This document shows positions 1 through 5,440 of a stretch of DNA of 5,440 bases, piece after piece. Made by a program: the position numbers and the translations under genes. Source of the stretch: Bryobacterales bacterium (lineage in GTDB: Bacteria > Acidobacteriota > Terriglobia > Bryobacterales > Bryobacteraceae); contig PLMF01000215.1 in the NCBI GenBank assembly GCA_003142355.1, positions 8,627 through 14,066 of the forward strand, written 5' to 3'. Position 1 is the first letter of the stretch. Each line of letters opens with the position of its first letter. The notes below the pieces were generated by a model. It made no database searches and had not been told where the DNA came from. It was given only the letters and a program-made list of their open reading frames with translations.

Positions 1-165
1 GTGCGGGATTTCGGCGCCAAGGCTCTTTCCGCCCTCGCCTCCATCATCGACAGCGACGACGAGGGCGAAATCGCGCGGGTTCTGGAAGCTCTCCCGGACC
101 CGGCAGGACTTTTTTATCGATATAGCTTGCCGTCCTCTTTGCTGGGCCGGCGGAGGATGGAGTAA
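1..165 (+). CDS. [NiFe]-hydrogenase small subunit, C-terminal fragment (5' end outside window)
   Basis: An open frame runs from base 1 to a TAA at 163-165 and gives 54 residues with no stop. The fragment starts V-R-D-F-G-A-K-A-L-S-A-L-A-S and ends L-L-G-R-R-R-M-E. What supports a hydrogenase small subunit is mainly context: it ends 3 bases before the large-subunit gene, and small subunits normally sit directly upstream. The D-x-G-A-K-x-x-S-A-L-A-S-I stretch also resembles the C-terminal region of group 3 small subunits as I remember them. In that family the small subunit carries the proximal [4Fe-4S] cluster that passes electrons from the NiFe site, but the cluster cysteines would lie upstream of the window and none is visible. 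The valine at base 1 is an internal codon, not a start. Alternative: another hydrogenase-operon protein, such as an iron-sulphur or flavin partner subunit. Confidence 0.7.
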   Translation: MRDFGAKALSALASIIDSDDEGEIARVLEALPDPAGLFYRYSLPSSLLGRRRME

Positions 166-168
166 GTT

Positions 169-1659
169 ATGGACAGTCGCAGAATCACCATCGAACCGAT
201 CACCCGGCTCGAAGGCCACGGCAAGATCGAAATCTTCCTGGACGGGCAGGGAGTGGTGGAGCGCGCGTATTTCCAGGTGCCGGAGCTGCGCGGATTCGAA
301 AAGTTCGCGCAGGGCCGCCCGGCGGAGGATATGCCGCAGATCACGTCGCGCATTTGCGGCGTCTGCCCCACGGCCCATCACATGGCGTCGACCAAAGCGC
401 TGGATGCGCTCTACCAGGTGACGCCACCGCCGGCGGCGCGGAAAATACGCGAGCTGGTTTACTCGACGTTCTTCGTGGAGGACCACGCGCTGCACTTCTA
501 CTTCCTGGGAGGCCCGGATTTCGTAGTCGGGCCGCAGGCTCCGGCCGCCGAACGCAACGTGCTGGGCGTCATCGCCAAAGTGGGCATCGAGACCGGGCAG
601 AAAGTGATTGGCATGCGGCGCAAGTTGCGCGAGCTGATGGTGCTGGCCGCGGGGAAGGCCGCCCACCCGGTATTCGGATTGCCCGGCGGCGTTGCCAAGC
701 CGCTCACCGCCGAAGACGCGGCGCGCTTCCGCGAAGTGGCGGCCGAAGCCGTGGACTTCGCGCGGTTTACGCTGGGGATTTTCGAGAAAGTCGTGCTCCA
801 GAACTCGGACTATGTCGACCTGATCCTCTCCGACGCGTACACCCATCGCACTTACTACATGGGCATGGTGGACGAGAAGAACCAGGTCAACTTCTATGAC
901 GGCATGCTCCGCGTGGTGGCACCCGATGGGCACGAGTGGGCCAAGTTCAAGCCCGATCAGTACCTGGATCACATTGGCGAGCGCACCGAGCCCTGGAGCT
1001 ACATGAAATTCTGCTACCTGAAAGGGATCGGCTGGAAAGGGTTTTCCGAGGGAGCGGAAAGCGGCGTCTACTGTGTCGCGCCGCTGGCGCGCTTGAATGT
1101 GGCCGACGGCATGGCCACGCCGCAGGCTCACGAGGCTTACCTGAAATACCACGGCACGCTGGGTGGCAGGCCGGTCCATCACACCCTGGCCAATCATTGG
1201 GCCAGGGTGGTGGAGATGCTGTACGCCGCCGAGCGGATGCTGGAGCTGGCCCACGATCCCGAGCTGATCAGCCCCGACGTGCGCACCCTGCCGACGGCCG
1301 TCCCGAGCGAAGGAGTCGGCGTGGTGGAGGCTCCGCGCGGGACCTTGTTCCACCACTACAAGACCGACGAGCGAGGCATCATTACCGGCGCCAACCTGAT
1401 CGTCGCCACGCAGAACAATGCCGCGCGCATCGCCATGGGCGTGGAGAAGGCCGCGAAGAAGCTGATCACCGGCGGCCAGGTCCCGGAGGGTCTTCTGAAC
1501 ATGGTGGAAATGGCGTTTCGCGCATACGATCCCTGCCTGGGATGCGCCACCCACGCGCTTCCCGGCAGCATGCCCCTTCTGGTTCAGGTGCGCGACCCGC
1601 GCGGAGCGCCGCTGGCCATGTTGAGGCGCGATTCCGATGGAAGCGTCCACAGAGAATGA
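169..1659 (+). CDS. [NiFe]-hydrogenase large (catalytic) subunit, group 3 / Mvh-like
   Basis: This 496-residue protein holds the NiFe(CN)2CO site that splits or forms H2. The N-terminal R-L-E-G-H-G motif (13-18) is typical of the family. The first metal motif is R61-I-C63-G-V-C66-P-T-A-H70 and the second is D454-P-C456-L-G-C459-A-T-H462, so all four Ni-ligating cysteines are present. Maturation proteases cut after the last histidine of this second motif, which predicts removal of a 34-residue tail starting A463-L-P-G. The length fits soluble group 3 enzymes. There is no export signal or membrane segment, so it should be cytosolic. The spacing C-P-x-x-H-x-x-A-S-x-K-A-L-D after the first motif and the I-I-T-x-A-N-L-I-V-A-T segment (about 401-412) look closest to F420-non-reducing (MvhA, group 3c) enzymes, but the subgroup is an inference from memory. 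ATG 169 has GGAG at 159-162, 6 bases upstream, and follows the upstream stop by 3 bases. The protease gene overlaps its end. Confidence 0.96.
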   Translation: MDSRRITIEPITRLEGHGKIEIFLDGQGVVERAYFQVPELRGFEKFAQGRPAEDMPQITSRICGVCPTAHHMASTKALDALYQVTPPPAARKIRELVYSTFFVEDHALHFYFLGGPDFVVGPQAPAAERNVLGVIAKVGIETGQKVIGMRRKLRELMVLAAGKAAHPVFGLPGGVAKPLTAEDAARFREVAAEAVDFARFTLGIFEKVVLQNSDYVDLILSDAYTHRTYYMGMVDEKNQVNFYDGMLRVVAPDGHEWAKFKPDQYLDHIGERTEPWSYMKFCYLKGIGWKGFSEGAESGVYCVAPLARLNVADGMATPQAHEAYLKYHGTLGGRPVHHTLANHWARVVEMLYAAERMLELAHDPELISPDVRTLPTAVPSEGVGVVEAPRGTLFHHYKTDERGIITGANLIVATQNNAARIAMGVEKAAKKLITGGQVPEGLLNMVEMAFRAYDPCLGCATHALPGSMPLLVQVRDPRGAPLAMLRRDSDGSVHRE

Positions 1660-2147
1660 GTCCGGTTCGCTTGCTGGGTCTTGGAAACGAGATCCTGGCC
1701 GACGATGCTTTCGGCATCCTGGTCGCGAAAGAGGTCGAACGGCGTTTCCAGGGACGAATCGACGTCGCGCATTCTTCGGCAGCGGGTTTCGACCTGATGG
1801 ACCACTTGCTGGGGGCTCGCCGCCTGTTGGTGGTGGATACCATCGTGACCGGCCGCGCCAAGCCCGGTGCGATCTCCGTTTTCACCGCCGATCGCGTGCA
1901 GCCGGCGGCGCCGGGCGGCTCGCCTCACTTTCTGGGACTCTTCGAGGTGCTGGCGGTGGGCAAGAAGCTCGATCTGGATGTGCCCAAGGAGACGATTGTG
2001 ATCGCGGTGGAGGCCTCGGATTGCACGACCGTCGGAGGCCCCATTCACCCCGATGTGCAATCGGCGATTCCCGAGGTGGTGGAACTGGTTGGACGGTTTC
2101 TGTCAAATGGGCCGCTCGACACAAATGTAGTGTACGGAGGTGGCTGA
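1656..2147 (+). CDS. hydrogenase maturation endopeptidase (HycI/HyaD/HybD family, peptidase M52)
   Basis: A 163-residue cytosolic protease that removes the C-terminal peptide of the large subunit once nickel is inserted. The N-terminal motif G8-L-G-N-E-I-L-A-D-D-A-F-G20 matches the family signature GxGNxLxxDDGxG, with alanine in place of the usual glycine after the two aspartates. Three residues fall at the positions of the nickel-binding triad described for HybD/HycI: D16, D61 (in L-L-V-V-D) and H91 (in S-P-H-F). Length is normal for the family (about 150-175). ATG 1656 shares the ATGA sequence with the large subunit's stop (TGA 1657-1659), so the two are probably translationally coupled and made in step, which fits a dedicated protease for this enzyme. 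The open frame continues upstream to 936, but that part is antisense-free shadow of the large-subunit gene. The end overlaps the region holding the ribosome binding site of the next gene. Confidence 0.95.
   Translation: MSPVRLLGLGNEILADDAFGILVAKEVERRFQGRIDVAHSSAAGFDLMDHLLGARRLLVVDTIVTGRAKPGAISVFTADRVQPAAPGGSPHFLGLFEVLAVGKKLDLDVPKETIVIAVEASDCTTVGGPIHPDVQSAIPEVVELVGRFLSNGPLDTNVVYGGG
2136..2140 (+). promoter_or_regulatory. Shine-Dalgarno GGAGG deciding the GTG 2149 start
   Basis: GGAGG at 2136-2140 lies inside the last codons of the protease gene. It is 8 bases before GTG 2149, the usual distance, but it touches the alternative GTG at 2140, which therefore cannot use it. This favours 2149 as the start of the small membrane protein. 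Confidence 0.65.
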
Positions 2148-2148
2148 T

Positions 2149-2367
2149 GTGGCGGATCCAAAGACGTTCTGGCTGACTGTAACCAATATCGCCCTGGGAG
2201 CCTCGGTTGTCATCTGCTTCCTGGTAATCGCGGTCGGTGTGCTTTGCGAAGTCCTACGGGGACCCAGGAAACGAAGGTCGGATCGAGCCGAGGTGGATCA
2301 TGACATGCACGAGATGTTCGGGTTCCCGCAGCCTCATAGCCGCGGCTGGCTGCATCGCCGGAAGTAG
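2149..2367 (+). CDS. small single-pass membrane protein at the end of the hydrogenase operon, unknown function
   Basis: I do not recognise this 72-residue protein. Residues about 8-36 form one hydrophobic helix (W8-L-T-V-T-N-I to V-L-C-E-V-L36), followed at once by the basic run R38-G-P-R-K-R-R43. By the positive-inside rule the C-terminus would face the cytoplasm. The tail is polar and rich in histidine (H51, H54, H63, H69) and contains M-H-E-M-F-G-F-P (53-60). There is no lipobox and no cleavable signal peptide. The GTG start is chosen for its well-spaced GGAGG; the start is one base past the protease stop. A GTG at 2140 in the same frame would add three residues. Third-position G+C is about 70% in the part that overlaps an opposing open frame, which supports real coding. 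Position suggests a membrane tether or partner for an otherwise soluble hydrogenase, but this is inference from gene order only. Confidence 0.7.
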   Translation: MADPKTFWLTVTNIALGASVVICFLVIAVGVLCEVLRGPRKRRSDRAEVDHDMHEMFGFPQPHSRGWLHRRK

Positions 2368-3001
2368 CCGGCGCAATTCCCCCAAACAGCCGATATCCGC
2401 GATCGGGCGGAAACCAGCGTGACAGCAATTCCAGCCGCCGCCGCAGTTGTGGCGCCGGCAGGTAGTCCGGACCGCTGCGAACTTCCACGTCGTGCCAGAG
2501 GCAGTGGACATACTCCGCCGCTGTTCCGGCGAAGGAAGCGCTCCCATACCGCTCCAGCCGCCTGCCACTGGCGGCGCTGAAACGGCTGGCCATCAGCGCG
2601 CGCTTCTCCTTCAGGGCCTCCTCGTCGATCTCACCGGTGATGCCGGCACGGATCTCCGCGTCCAGAAGCAGCCAGTACGCTCTGCGCTGGCCGTGGGGCA
2701 GCCGCTCCCAGAGCGCCTGGCCCAGACACAGCAGCATCTCCATGGCAATATCGTGCTCGTCCCGGTGCGCGGCAGCGAGAGAGACTTCCACTCCCCGGTC
2801 TGTCGCGGTCCACTGCGAAGCCAGGTCGGAGCCGTCCAGGTTGGACACCAGCAACACACGGCAGGAACCCAACTGGTGCGCCATCCGTGACGGCACGGCG
2901 CGCACGGCGGGCCGGATGAAGTCGCGGATCAGCAGGAGCGGCGCGACGCACCCGGCATCGAGCTTCCAGCCATGCGCGAGCCTAAGGCCGGTGTTTTCCA
3001 T
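2210..3001 (-). CDS. uncharacterised protein, conserved-looking body with a doubtful C-terminal tail
   Basis: A - strand frame of 263 residues read from ATG 3001 to a TGA at 2212-2210. I do not recognise the family. The body (residues 1 to about 208) has strong G/C bias at third positions and looks genuinely coding. It contains an amphipathic, charged centre (about 120-150), an A-E-Y-V-H-C-L-W-H-D motif (162-171) and a basic stretch ending W-F-P-P-D-R-G-Y-R-L-F (196-206). No signal peptide or clear membrane helix is seen. A TTG at 3025 would add eight residues but begins inside the inverted repeat; ATG 3001 is preferred, though only a weak CAGG precedes it. The last 50 or so residues overlap the membrane-protein gene on the other strand, where this frame loses its third-position bias (about 42% G+C), so the natural end may be near 2370. 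It lies downstream of sdhB but is separated by the inverted repeat. Confidence 0.65.
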   Translation of the reverse strand: MENTGLRLAHGWKLDAGCVAPLLLIRDFIRPAVRAVPSRMAHQLGSCRVLLVSNLDGSDLASQWTATDRGVEVSLAAAHRDEHDIAMEMLLCLGQALWERLPHGQRRAYWLLLDAEIRAGITGEIDEEALKEKRALMASRFSAASGRRLERYGSASFAGTAAEYVHCLWHDVEVRSGPDYLPAPQLRRRLELLSRWFPPDRGYRLFGGIAPATSGDAASRGYEAAGTRTSRACHDPPRLDPTFVSWVPVGLRKAHRPRLPGSR

Positions 3002-3021
3002 TAACCTGTGCCAGCCAAGGG

Positions 3022-3093
3022 GCAACCGCTCCCTTACGGTCGCGGCTCGGTACGGTGCTTCGTTCTGAGCCGCGACCGTAAGGGAGCGGTTGC
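3022..3093. repeat. perfect 27-bp inverted repeat with 18-base loop (probable dispersed REP-like element)
   Basis: The left arm (3022-3048, starting gcaaccgctccc and ending gcggctc) is an exact reverse complement of the right arm (3067-3093, starting gagccgcg and ending agcggttgc). The spacer is 3049-3066. Pairing stops abruptly outside both arms. It lies in the 113-base gap between sdhB and the unknown - strand gene. Neither side has a run of T, so it is not a standard intrinsic terminator, though so stable an RNA hairpin could slow polymerase or protect the 3' end of the sdh message. I recall closely similar arms scattered through Acidobacteriota genomes, which would make it a mobile or repetitive extragenic palindrome, but I cannot test that here. 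Confidence 0.85.
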
Positions 3094-3114
3094 GCAGTCA
3101 GTCACGTAGTTTCC

Positions 3115-3930
3115 TCAGACCGTCTTGGCCGGCGCGGGGGTGATGTTGGGAAGCAGCTTGCCTTGGCCCGGGCCGTGCACCTTCGCGCATGGTTTTTTCC
3201 GGCGAGCCAGGTGCAGGTAGTCCAGCACTAACTGGCGCTTGAGATACTGGACGGCTTTGGCCGGATCCACACCCTTGGGGCACACGCGCGAGCACTCGCC
3301 CGCGTAGTGGCAGCGGAAGGCGCCATGCGAGCTGCCCGTCAACTGGTTGCGGGCGCGGCGCCCGTCGTCGCGCGTGTCCGCGTTATACCGCTCGGCCGCC
3401 GCCAGAGGCATAGGCCCCAGGTATCGCGCGTCGGTGGCCAGGGTAGGGCAGGCGGCCATGCAGCAACCGCACTTGATGCAGTAAGTGAACTGGAGGTAGG
3501 CGTCGAGATCTTCCGGAGACTGGTAGAACTCCCCCGCCGGGTCGTCGATGTCGGCCTGGTCCGGGCGCACAATGTACGGCTTCACCGCCACGTGTTTCTC
3601 GAACATGGTCAGCAGGTCGGGGACCAGGTCGCGGATGATGTCGAAATTAGGCAGCGGCCCGACCGTGAGATCGGTAGTGGCGATGTGCAGGATCTGGGTG
3701 TTGCAGGCCAGCGTCGGCCGTCCATTCAGAAGCATGCCGCACGAGCCGCACACACCCATGCGGCACGAATAGCGCCATGCCAGCGACGAGTCCAGGTTCT
3801 CCTTGATGTAGTGCAGGCCGTCGAGCACCGTCATGCCTTCGCGCACCGGCACCTGGTAGGTCTGCACGTATGGCGCCTGGTCGCATTCCGGATTGAATCG
3901 GGTGACGTGGAAATTGATCTCTGCCGGCAT
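3115..3930 (-). CDS. sdhB: succinate dehydrogenase iron-sulphur subunit
   Basis: A 271-residue protein that carries electrons from the flavin of SdhA to quinone and heme in the membrane; it sits on the cytoplasmic face of complex II. The N-terminal ferredoxin domain has the [2Fe-2S] ligands C56, C61, C64 (Y-S-C-R-M-G-V-C-G-S-C) and C76. The C-terminal domain has C151-I-K-C154-G-C-C157-x3-C161-P and C207-H-Y-A-G-E-C213-S-R-V-C217-P-K-G. By comparison with the E. coli enzyme, C151, C154, C157 and C217 hold [4Fe-4S] and C161, C207 and C213 hold [3Fe-4S]. All are present, so the protein should be fully functional. Length is a little above the usual 230-250, owing to a basic, proline-rich tail after about 244. 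ATG 3930 follows the sdhD stop by 2 bases and has AGGGGG upstream. It is the last gene of the sdh operon. Fumarate reductase is the alternative; sequence alone does not fix direction. Confidence 0.97.
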   Translation of the reverse strand: MPAEINFHVTRFNPECDQAPYVQTYQVPVREGMTVLDGLHYIKENLDSSLAWRYSCRMGVCGSCGMLLNGRPTLACNTQILHIATTDLTVGPLPNFDIIRDLVPDLLTMFEKHVAVKPYIVRPDQADIDDPAGEFYQSPEDLDAYLQFTYCIKCGCCMAACPTLATDARYLGPMPLAAAERYNADTRDDGRRARNQLTGSSHGAFRCHYAGECSRVCPKGVDPAKAVQYLKRQLVLDYLHLARRKKPCAKVHGPGQGKLLPNITPAPAKTV

Positions 3931-3932
3931 GG

Positions 3933-4316
3933 CTACCCCCTTGCTCCCGCGATGGCGATGGCGTGCGTGGTGAAGGCCGCCCAGGCGCCCAGGCCGAACA
4001 GGGCCAGCCCCGCGATCAGAAGAACCACGCTGACTGCCTTCTCCACCCCCGGTTTCAGCGTCAGCTCGAACAGGATGGTCCGCAGGCCGTATAGCCCGTG
4101 GTACAGCGCCACCCCGAGCAGAAGGACATAAGTCGTCAGGAAGAACAAGGTGCCATCCCGATACAGGCTGTTTTCTCTCGAGGTCGCTTCGCCCCCGTGC
4201 GGGGCGAACAGATGGGTGATGCCGCCCACGTGCATGATCAGCATGTGGAGGCCGAGCAGGAAGAAGATCACGACTCCCGCCGCCATGTGCCAGGTCCAGT
4301 ATTTCGTTTCGCGCAT
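3933..4316 (-). CDS. sdhD: succinate dehydrogenase membrane-anchor subunit (cytochrome b556-type)
   Basis: A 127-residue integral membrane protein with three predicted helices (about 11-33, 57-83 and 94-118). It anchors SdhAB and helps form the quinone and heme sites. Candidate heme ligands are H24 or H29 in the first helix (L-H-M-L-I-M-H) and H73 in H-G-L-Y-G-L-R (73-79), which matches the HxxxGxR pattern of this superfamily. ATG 4316 has a strong AGGAGG 5 bases upstream, in the 8-base gap after sdhC. The naming of this gene as sdhD and the previous one as sdhC follows gene order; the two are similar enough in build that the labels could be swapped. The loop at 40-56 (H-G-G-E-A-T-S-R-E-N-S) is polar and probably lies outside the membrane. 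Confidence 0.88.
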   Translation of the reverse strand: MRETKYWTWHMAAGVVIFFLLGLHMLIMHVGGITHLFAPHGGEATSRENSLYRDGTLFFLTTYVLLLGVALYHGLYGLRTILFELTLKPGVEKAVSVVLLIAGLALFGLGAWAAFTTHAIAIAGARG

Positions 4317-4324
4317 CTCGCCTC

Positions 4325-4762
4325 CTACTTTGCCAGGCCCAGGAAATCGTAGCCGCCTGCCGCCAGGAAAATCACCGCCAGGATCATCATGGCTATGAGC
4401 AGGGGCCGCTGGACGCCGAGCGACGTCTTGTAAGGATAGACCGGTTCAATGGGCTTGCCGACCGCAAATCCGAGTTCCACCAGTACCAGGCGGACGCCGT
4501 TGAGGGCGTGGCAGGCAAAAGCCGCGAAGACCAGGAACTCCCCGATTTTGAACATGGGCTGGTGGAAGACTCCACCCTCGACCCACAGGTATATGCCGCG
4601 GGCGCGCAGGCTCGTTACCACAACGTGCATCAAAAAGTAGAGCAGAATGCCCAGGCCGGTGAGACGATGCAGAATGTAGGCGTAGCGCTCCGCGCCCCAA
4701 CGCCCGCCTCCCAGCCATCCCCACAGCCCGAGCCGATTATCGTGCCTCTTGATTTCGGCCAT
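4325..4762 (-). CDS. sdhC: succinate dehydrogenase cytochrome b subunit
   Basis: A 145-residue membrane subunit with three predicted helices (about 31-51, 73-97 and 119-138). The I-L-H32-R33-L-T-G motif at the start of helix 1 is typical of SdhC, where nearby residues help bind quinone. H46 in helix 1 and H85 in H-A-L-N-G-V-R (85-91) are the likely heme ligands. The N-terminus is polar and glycine/tryptophan-rich (G-L-W-G-W-L-G-G-G, 12-20) and should be cytoplasmic, facing SdhAB. ATG 4762 is preceded by AAGGAGG (complement of 4768-4774), 5 bases away, in the 15-base gap after the sdhA stop. Close spacing on both sides shows it belongs to one sdhA-C-D-B transcript. Confidence 0.92.
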   Translation of the reverse strand: MAEIKRHDNRLGLWGWLGGGRWGAERYAYILHRLTGLGILLYFLMHVVVTSLRARGIYLWVEGGVFHQPMFKIGEFLVFAAFACHALNGVRLVLVELGFAVGKPIEPVYPYKTSLGVQRPLLIAMMILAVIFLAAGGYDFLGLAK

Positions 4763-4777
4763 GCCAGCCTCCTTCCG

Positions 4778-5440
4778 TCAGTACTTTCGCTCCACCGGCT
4801 TCCAGGTGGTGATTGCGACCGGCTTGTATTCCAACCTGGGCGTGCCGCCCGTGTAGTAGACCATCGAGTGGCCCAGGAACTTTTCGTCGTTGCGTACCGG
4901 GAAATCCGTGCGGGAGTGCGCTCCCCGGGATTCCTGGCGCGCCAGACCGGCGAACAGCAGAGCGTCGGCCAGCTCGAGCATGTTCTCGGTCTCCAACGTT
5001 CGAATCAGGTCGGTGTTGTAGATGCGGCTCTTGTCCTGAACGGCGATATTCCGGAAGCGCCGCCGCAGCTCGGCGATCTTGTCCAGGCCATCCTGCATCG
5101 ATTCGCCGGTGCGATACACGCCCGCGTGCCGGTCCATCAAGGTCCGCAGCTCCCGGCGGATGAGGGCTGGATTCTCCGTTCCGTTCTGCTTCAGCAGGCC
5201 GTCGAAGATGCGTTTCTCTTCTTCCCGCGCCCTCGCTTCCGGCGCCGCATCCAGCTTGACGCCCGGCCCCAGGTACTTCGAGATCTCACGGCCCGTGATG
5301 CCGCCCCACACCAGGCACTCGGCGGTGGAGTTGCACCCCAGCCGGTTGGCGCCGTGCATGGAGTGGCACGCCACCTCGCCCGCGGCCCAGACATTTTCCG
5401 CCTTCGTCCGGCCGTCGATGTCGGCCTCGATGCCGCCCAT
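4778..5440 (-). CDS. sdhA: succinate dehydrogenase flavoprotein subunit, C-terminal 220 residues (5' end outside window)
   Basis: This is the FAD-containing subunit that oxidises succinate to fumarate. Only the C-terminal part is here, roughly a third of a usual 570-600 residue protein. The visible ATG at the window edge is internal: M-G-G-I is a conserved stretch just before the end of the FAD domain. Fragment residues 21-38 read G-E-V-A-C-H-S-M-H-G-A-N-R-L-G-C-N-S, the conserved FAD/active-site segment whose second histidine and arginine correspond to substrate-contacting residues in E. coli SdhA. The helical C-terminal domain (about 75-165) is followed by the family signature E170-S-R-G-A-H-S-R-T-D-F-P-V-R-N-D185. 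The protein ends V-E-R-K-Y, then TGA at 4780-4778. It is the first sdh gene seen in the window; promoter and start lie beyond 5440. Confidence 0.96.
   Translation of the reverse strand: MGGIEADIDGRTKAENVWAAGEVACHSMHGANRLGCNSTAECLVWGGITGREISKYLGPGVKLDAAPEARAREEEKRIFDGLLKQNGTENPALIRRELRTLMDRHAGVYRTGESMQDGLDKIAELRRRFRNIAVQDKSRIYNTDLIRTLETENMLELADALLFAGLARQESRGAHSRTDFPVRNDEKFLGHSMVYYTGGTPRLEYKPVAITTWKPVERKY

Noticed and set aside
936..1655. Upstream extension of the protease reading frame (would add 240 residues).
   Set aside because: It lies wholly inside the large-subunit gene in another frame and is arginine/glycine-rich low-complexity sequence typical of a high-GC shadow. The protease signature begins right after ATG 1656.
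2140..2148. GTG at 2140 as start of the small membrane protein.
   Set aside because: Its first base is the last base of the only good Shine-Dalgarno sequence (GGAGG 2136-2140), leaving no spacing. GTG 2149 has the right distance.
2390..2406. Short hairpin (ccgat / atcgg) just after the hydrogenase operon as a terminator.
   Set aside because: Only five base pairs, no T-run, and it lies in the coding body of the opposing gene.
3002..3025. TTG at 3025 as start of the unknown - strand gene.
   Set aside because: It sits inside the left arm of the inverted repeat and lacks a ribosome binding site; ATG 3001 is a more likely start.
2447..3068. Two + strand open frames (2447-2890 and 2637-3068) opposite the unknown gene.
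   Set aside because: The strong third-position bias follows the - strand frame here, and neither has a plausible ribosome binding site or recognisable motif.
3022..3093. Inverted repeat as a rho-independent terminator for sdhB.
   Set aside because: No T-run follows the hairpin on either strand, and the 27-bp perfect stem is longer than usual for such terminators. A role in 3' end stability remains possible.
3307..4131. A 274-residue + strand open frame opposite sdhB and sdhD.
   Set aside because: It is the complement of two clearly real genes with intact cluster cysteines and heme motifs, and has no recognisable domain of its own.

Overview
The window is high-GC bacterial DNA with two tightly packed operons that point towards each other: a [NiFe]-hydrogenase operon on the + strand (1 to about 2367) and a succinate dehydrogenase (complex II) operon on the - strand (5440 to 3115). 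Between them is a - strand gene of unknown function (3001 down to about 2370). The high G+C at third codon positions, the sdhA-C-D-B gene order and a long 'ccgctcccttacggtcgcgg'-type inverted repeat make me suspect an Acidobacteriota genome (Bryobacterales/Solibacter-like). That is inference from memory; no rRNA or other marker gene is present.

Region 1-2367 (+). The window opens inside a gene whose last 54 codons look like the C-terminus of a hydrogenase small subunit. Next come the catalytic large subunit (169-1659, both Ni-binding CxxC motifs present), its maturation endopeptidase (1656-2147, ATGA overlap) and a 72-residue single-pass membrane protein (GTG at 2149, Shine-Dalgarno inside the end of the protease gene). 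The large subunit most resembles cytosolic group 3 enzymes, especially the Mvh-like (3c) branch. The small membrane protein is the least explained member of this operon.

Region 2368-3114. This holds the unknown - strand gene. Its reading frame runs on through the 3' end of the membrane-protein gene, but codon composition suggests the conserved part ends near 2370. Upstream of it, between it and sdhB, is a perfect 27-bp inverted repeat (3022-3093), probably a dispersed repeat element.

Region 3115-5440 (-). In transcription order: sdhA (C-terminal 220 residues, running off the window), sdhC, sdhD and sdhB, separated by 15, 8 and 2 bases. The iron-sulphur subunit keeps all 11 expected cluster cysteines. 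Both membrane subunits carry an HxxxGxR motif and a second membrane histidine, which fits a two-heme membrane anchor. Together the window encodes H2 activation on one strand and succinate:quinone electron transfer on the other; nothing seen here shows a direct biochemical link between them.
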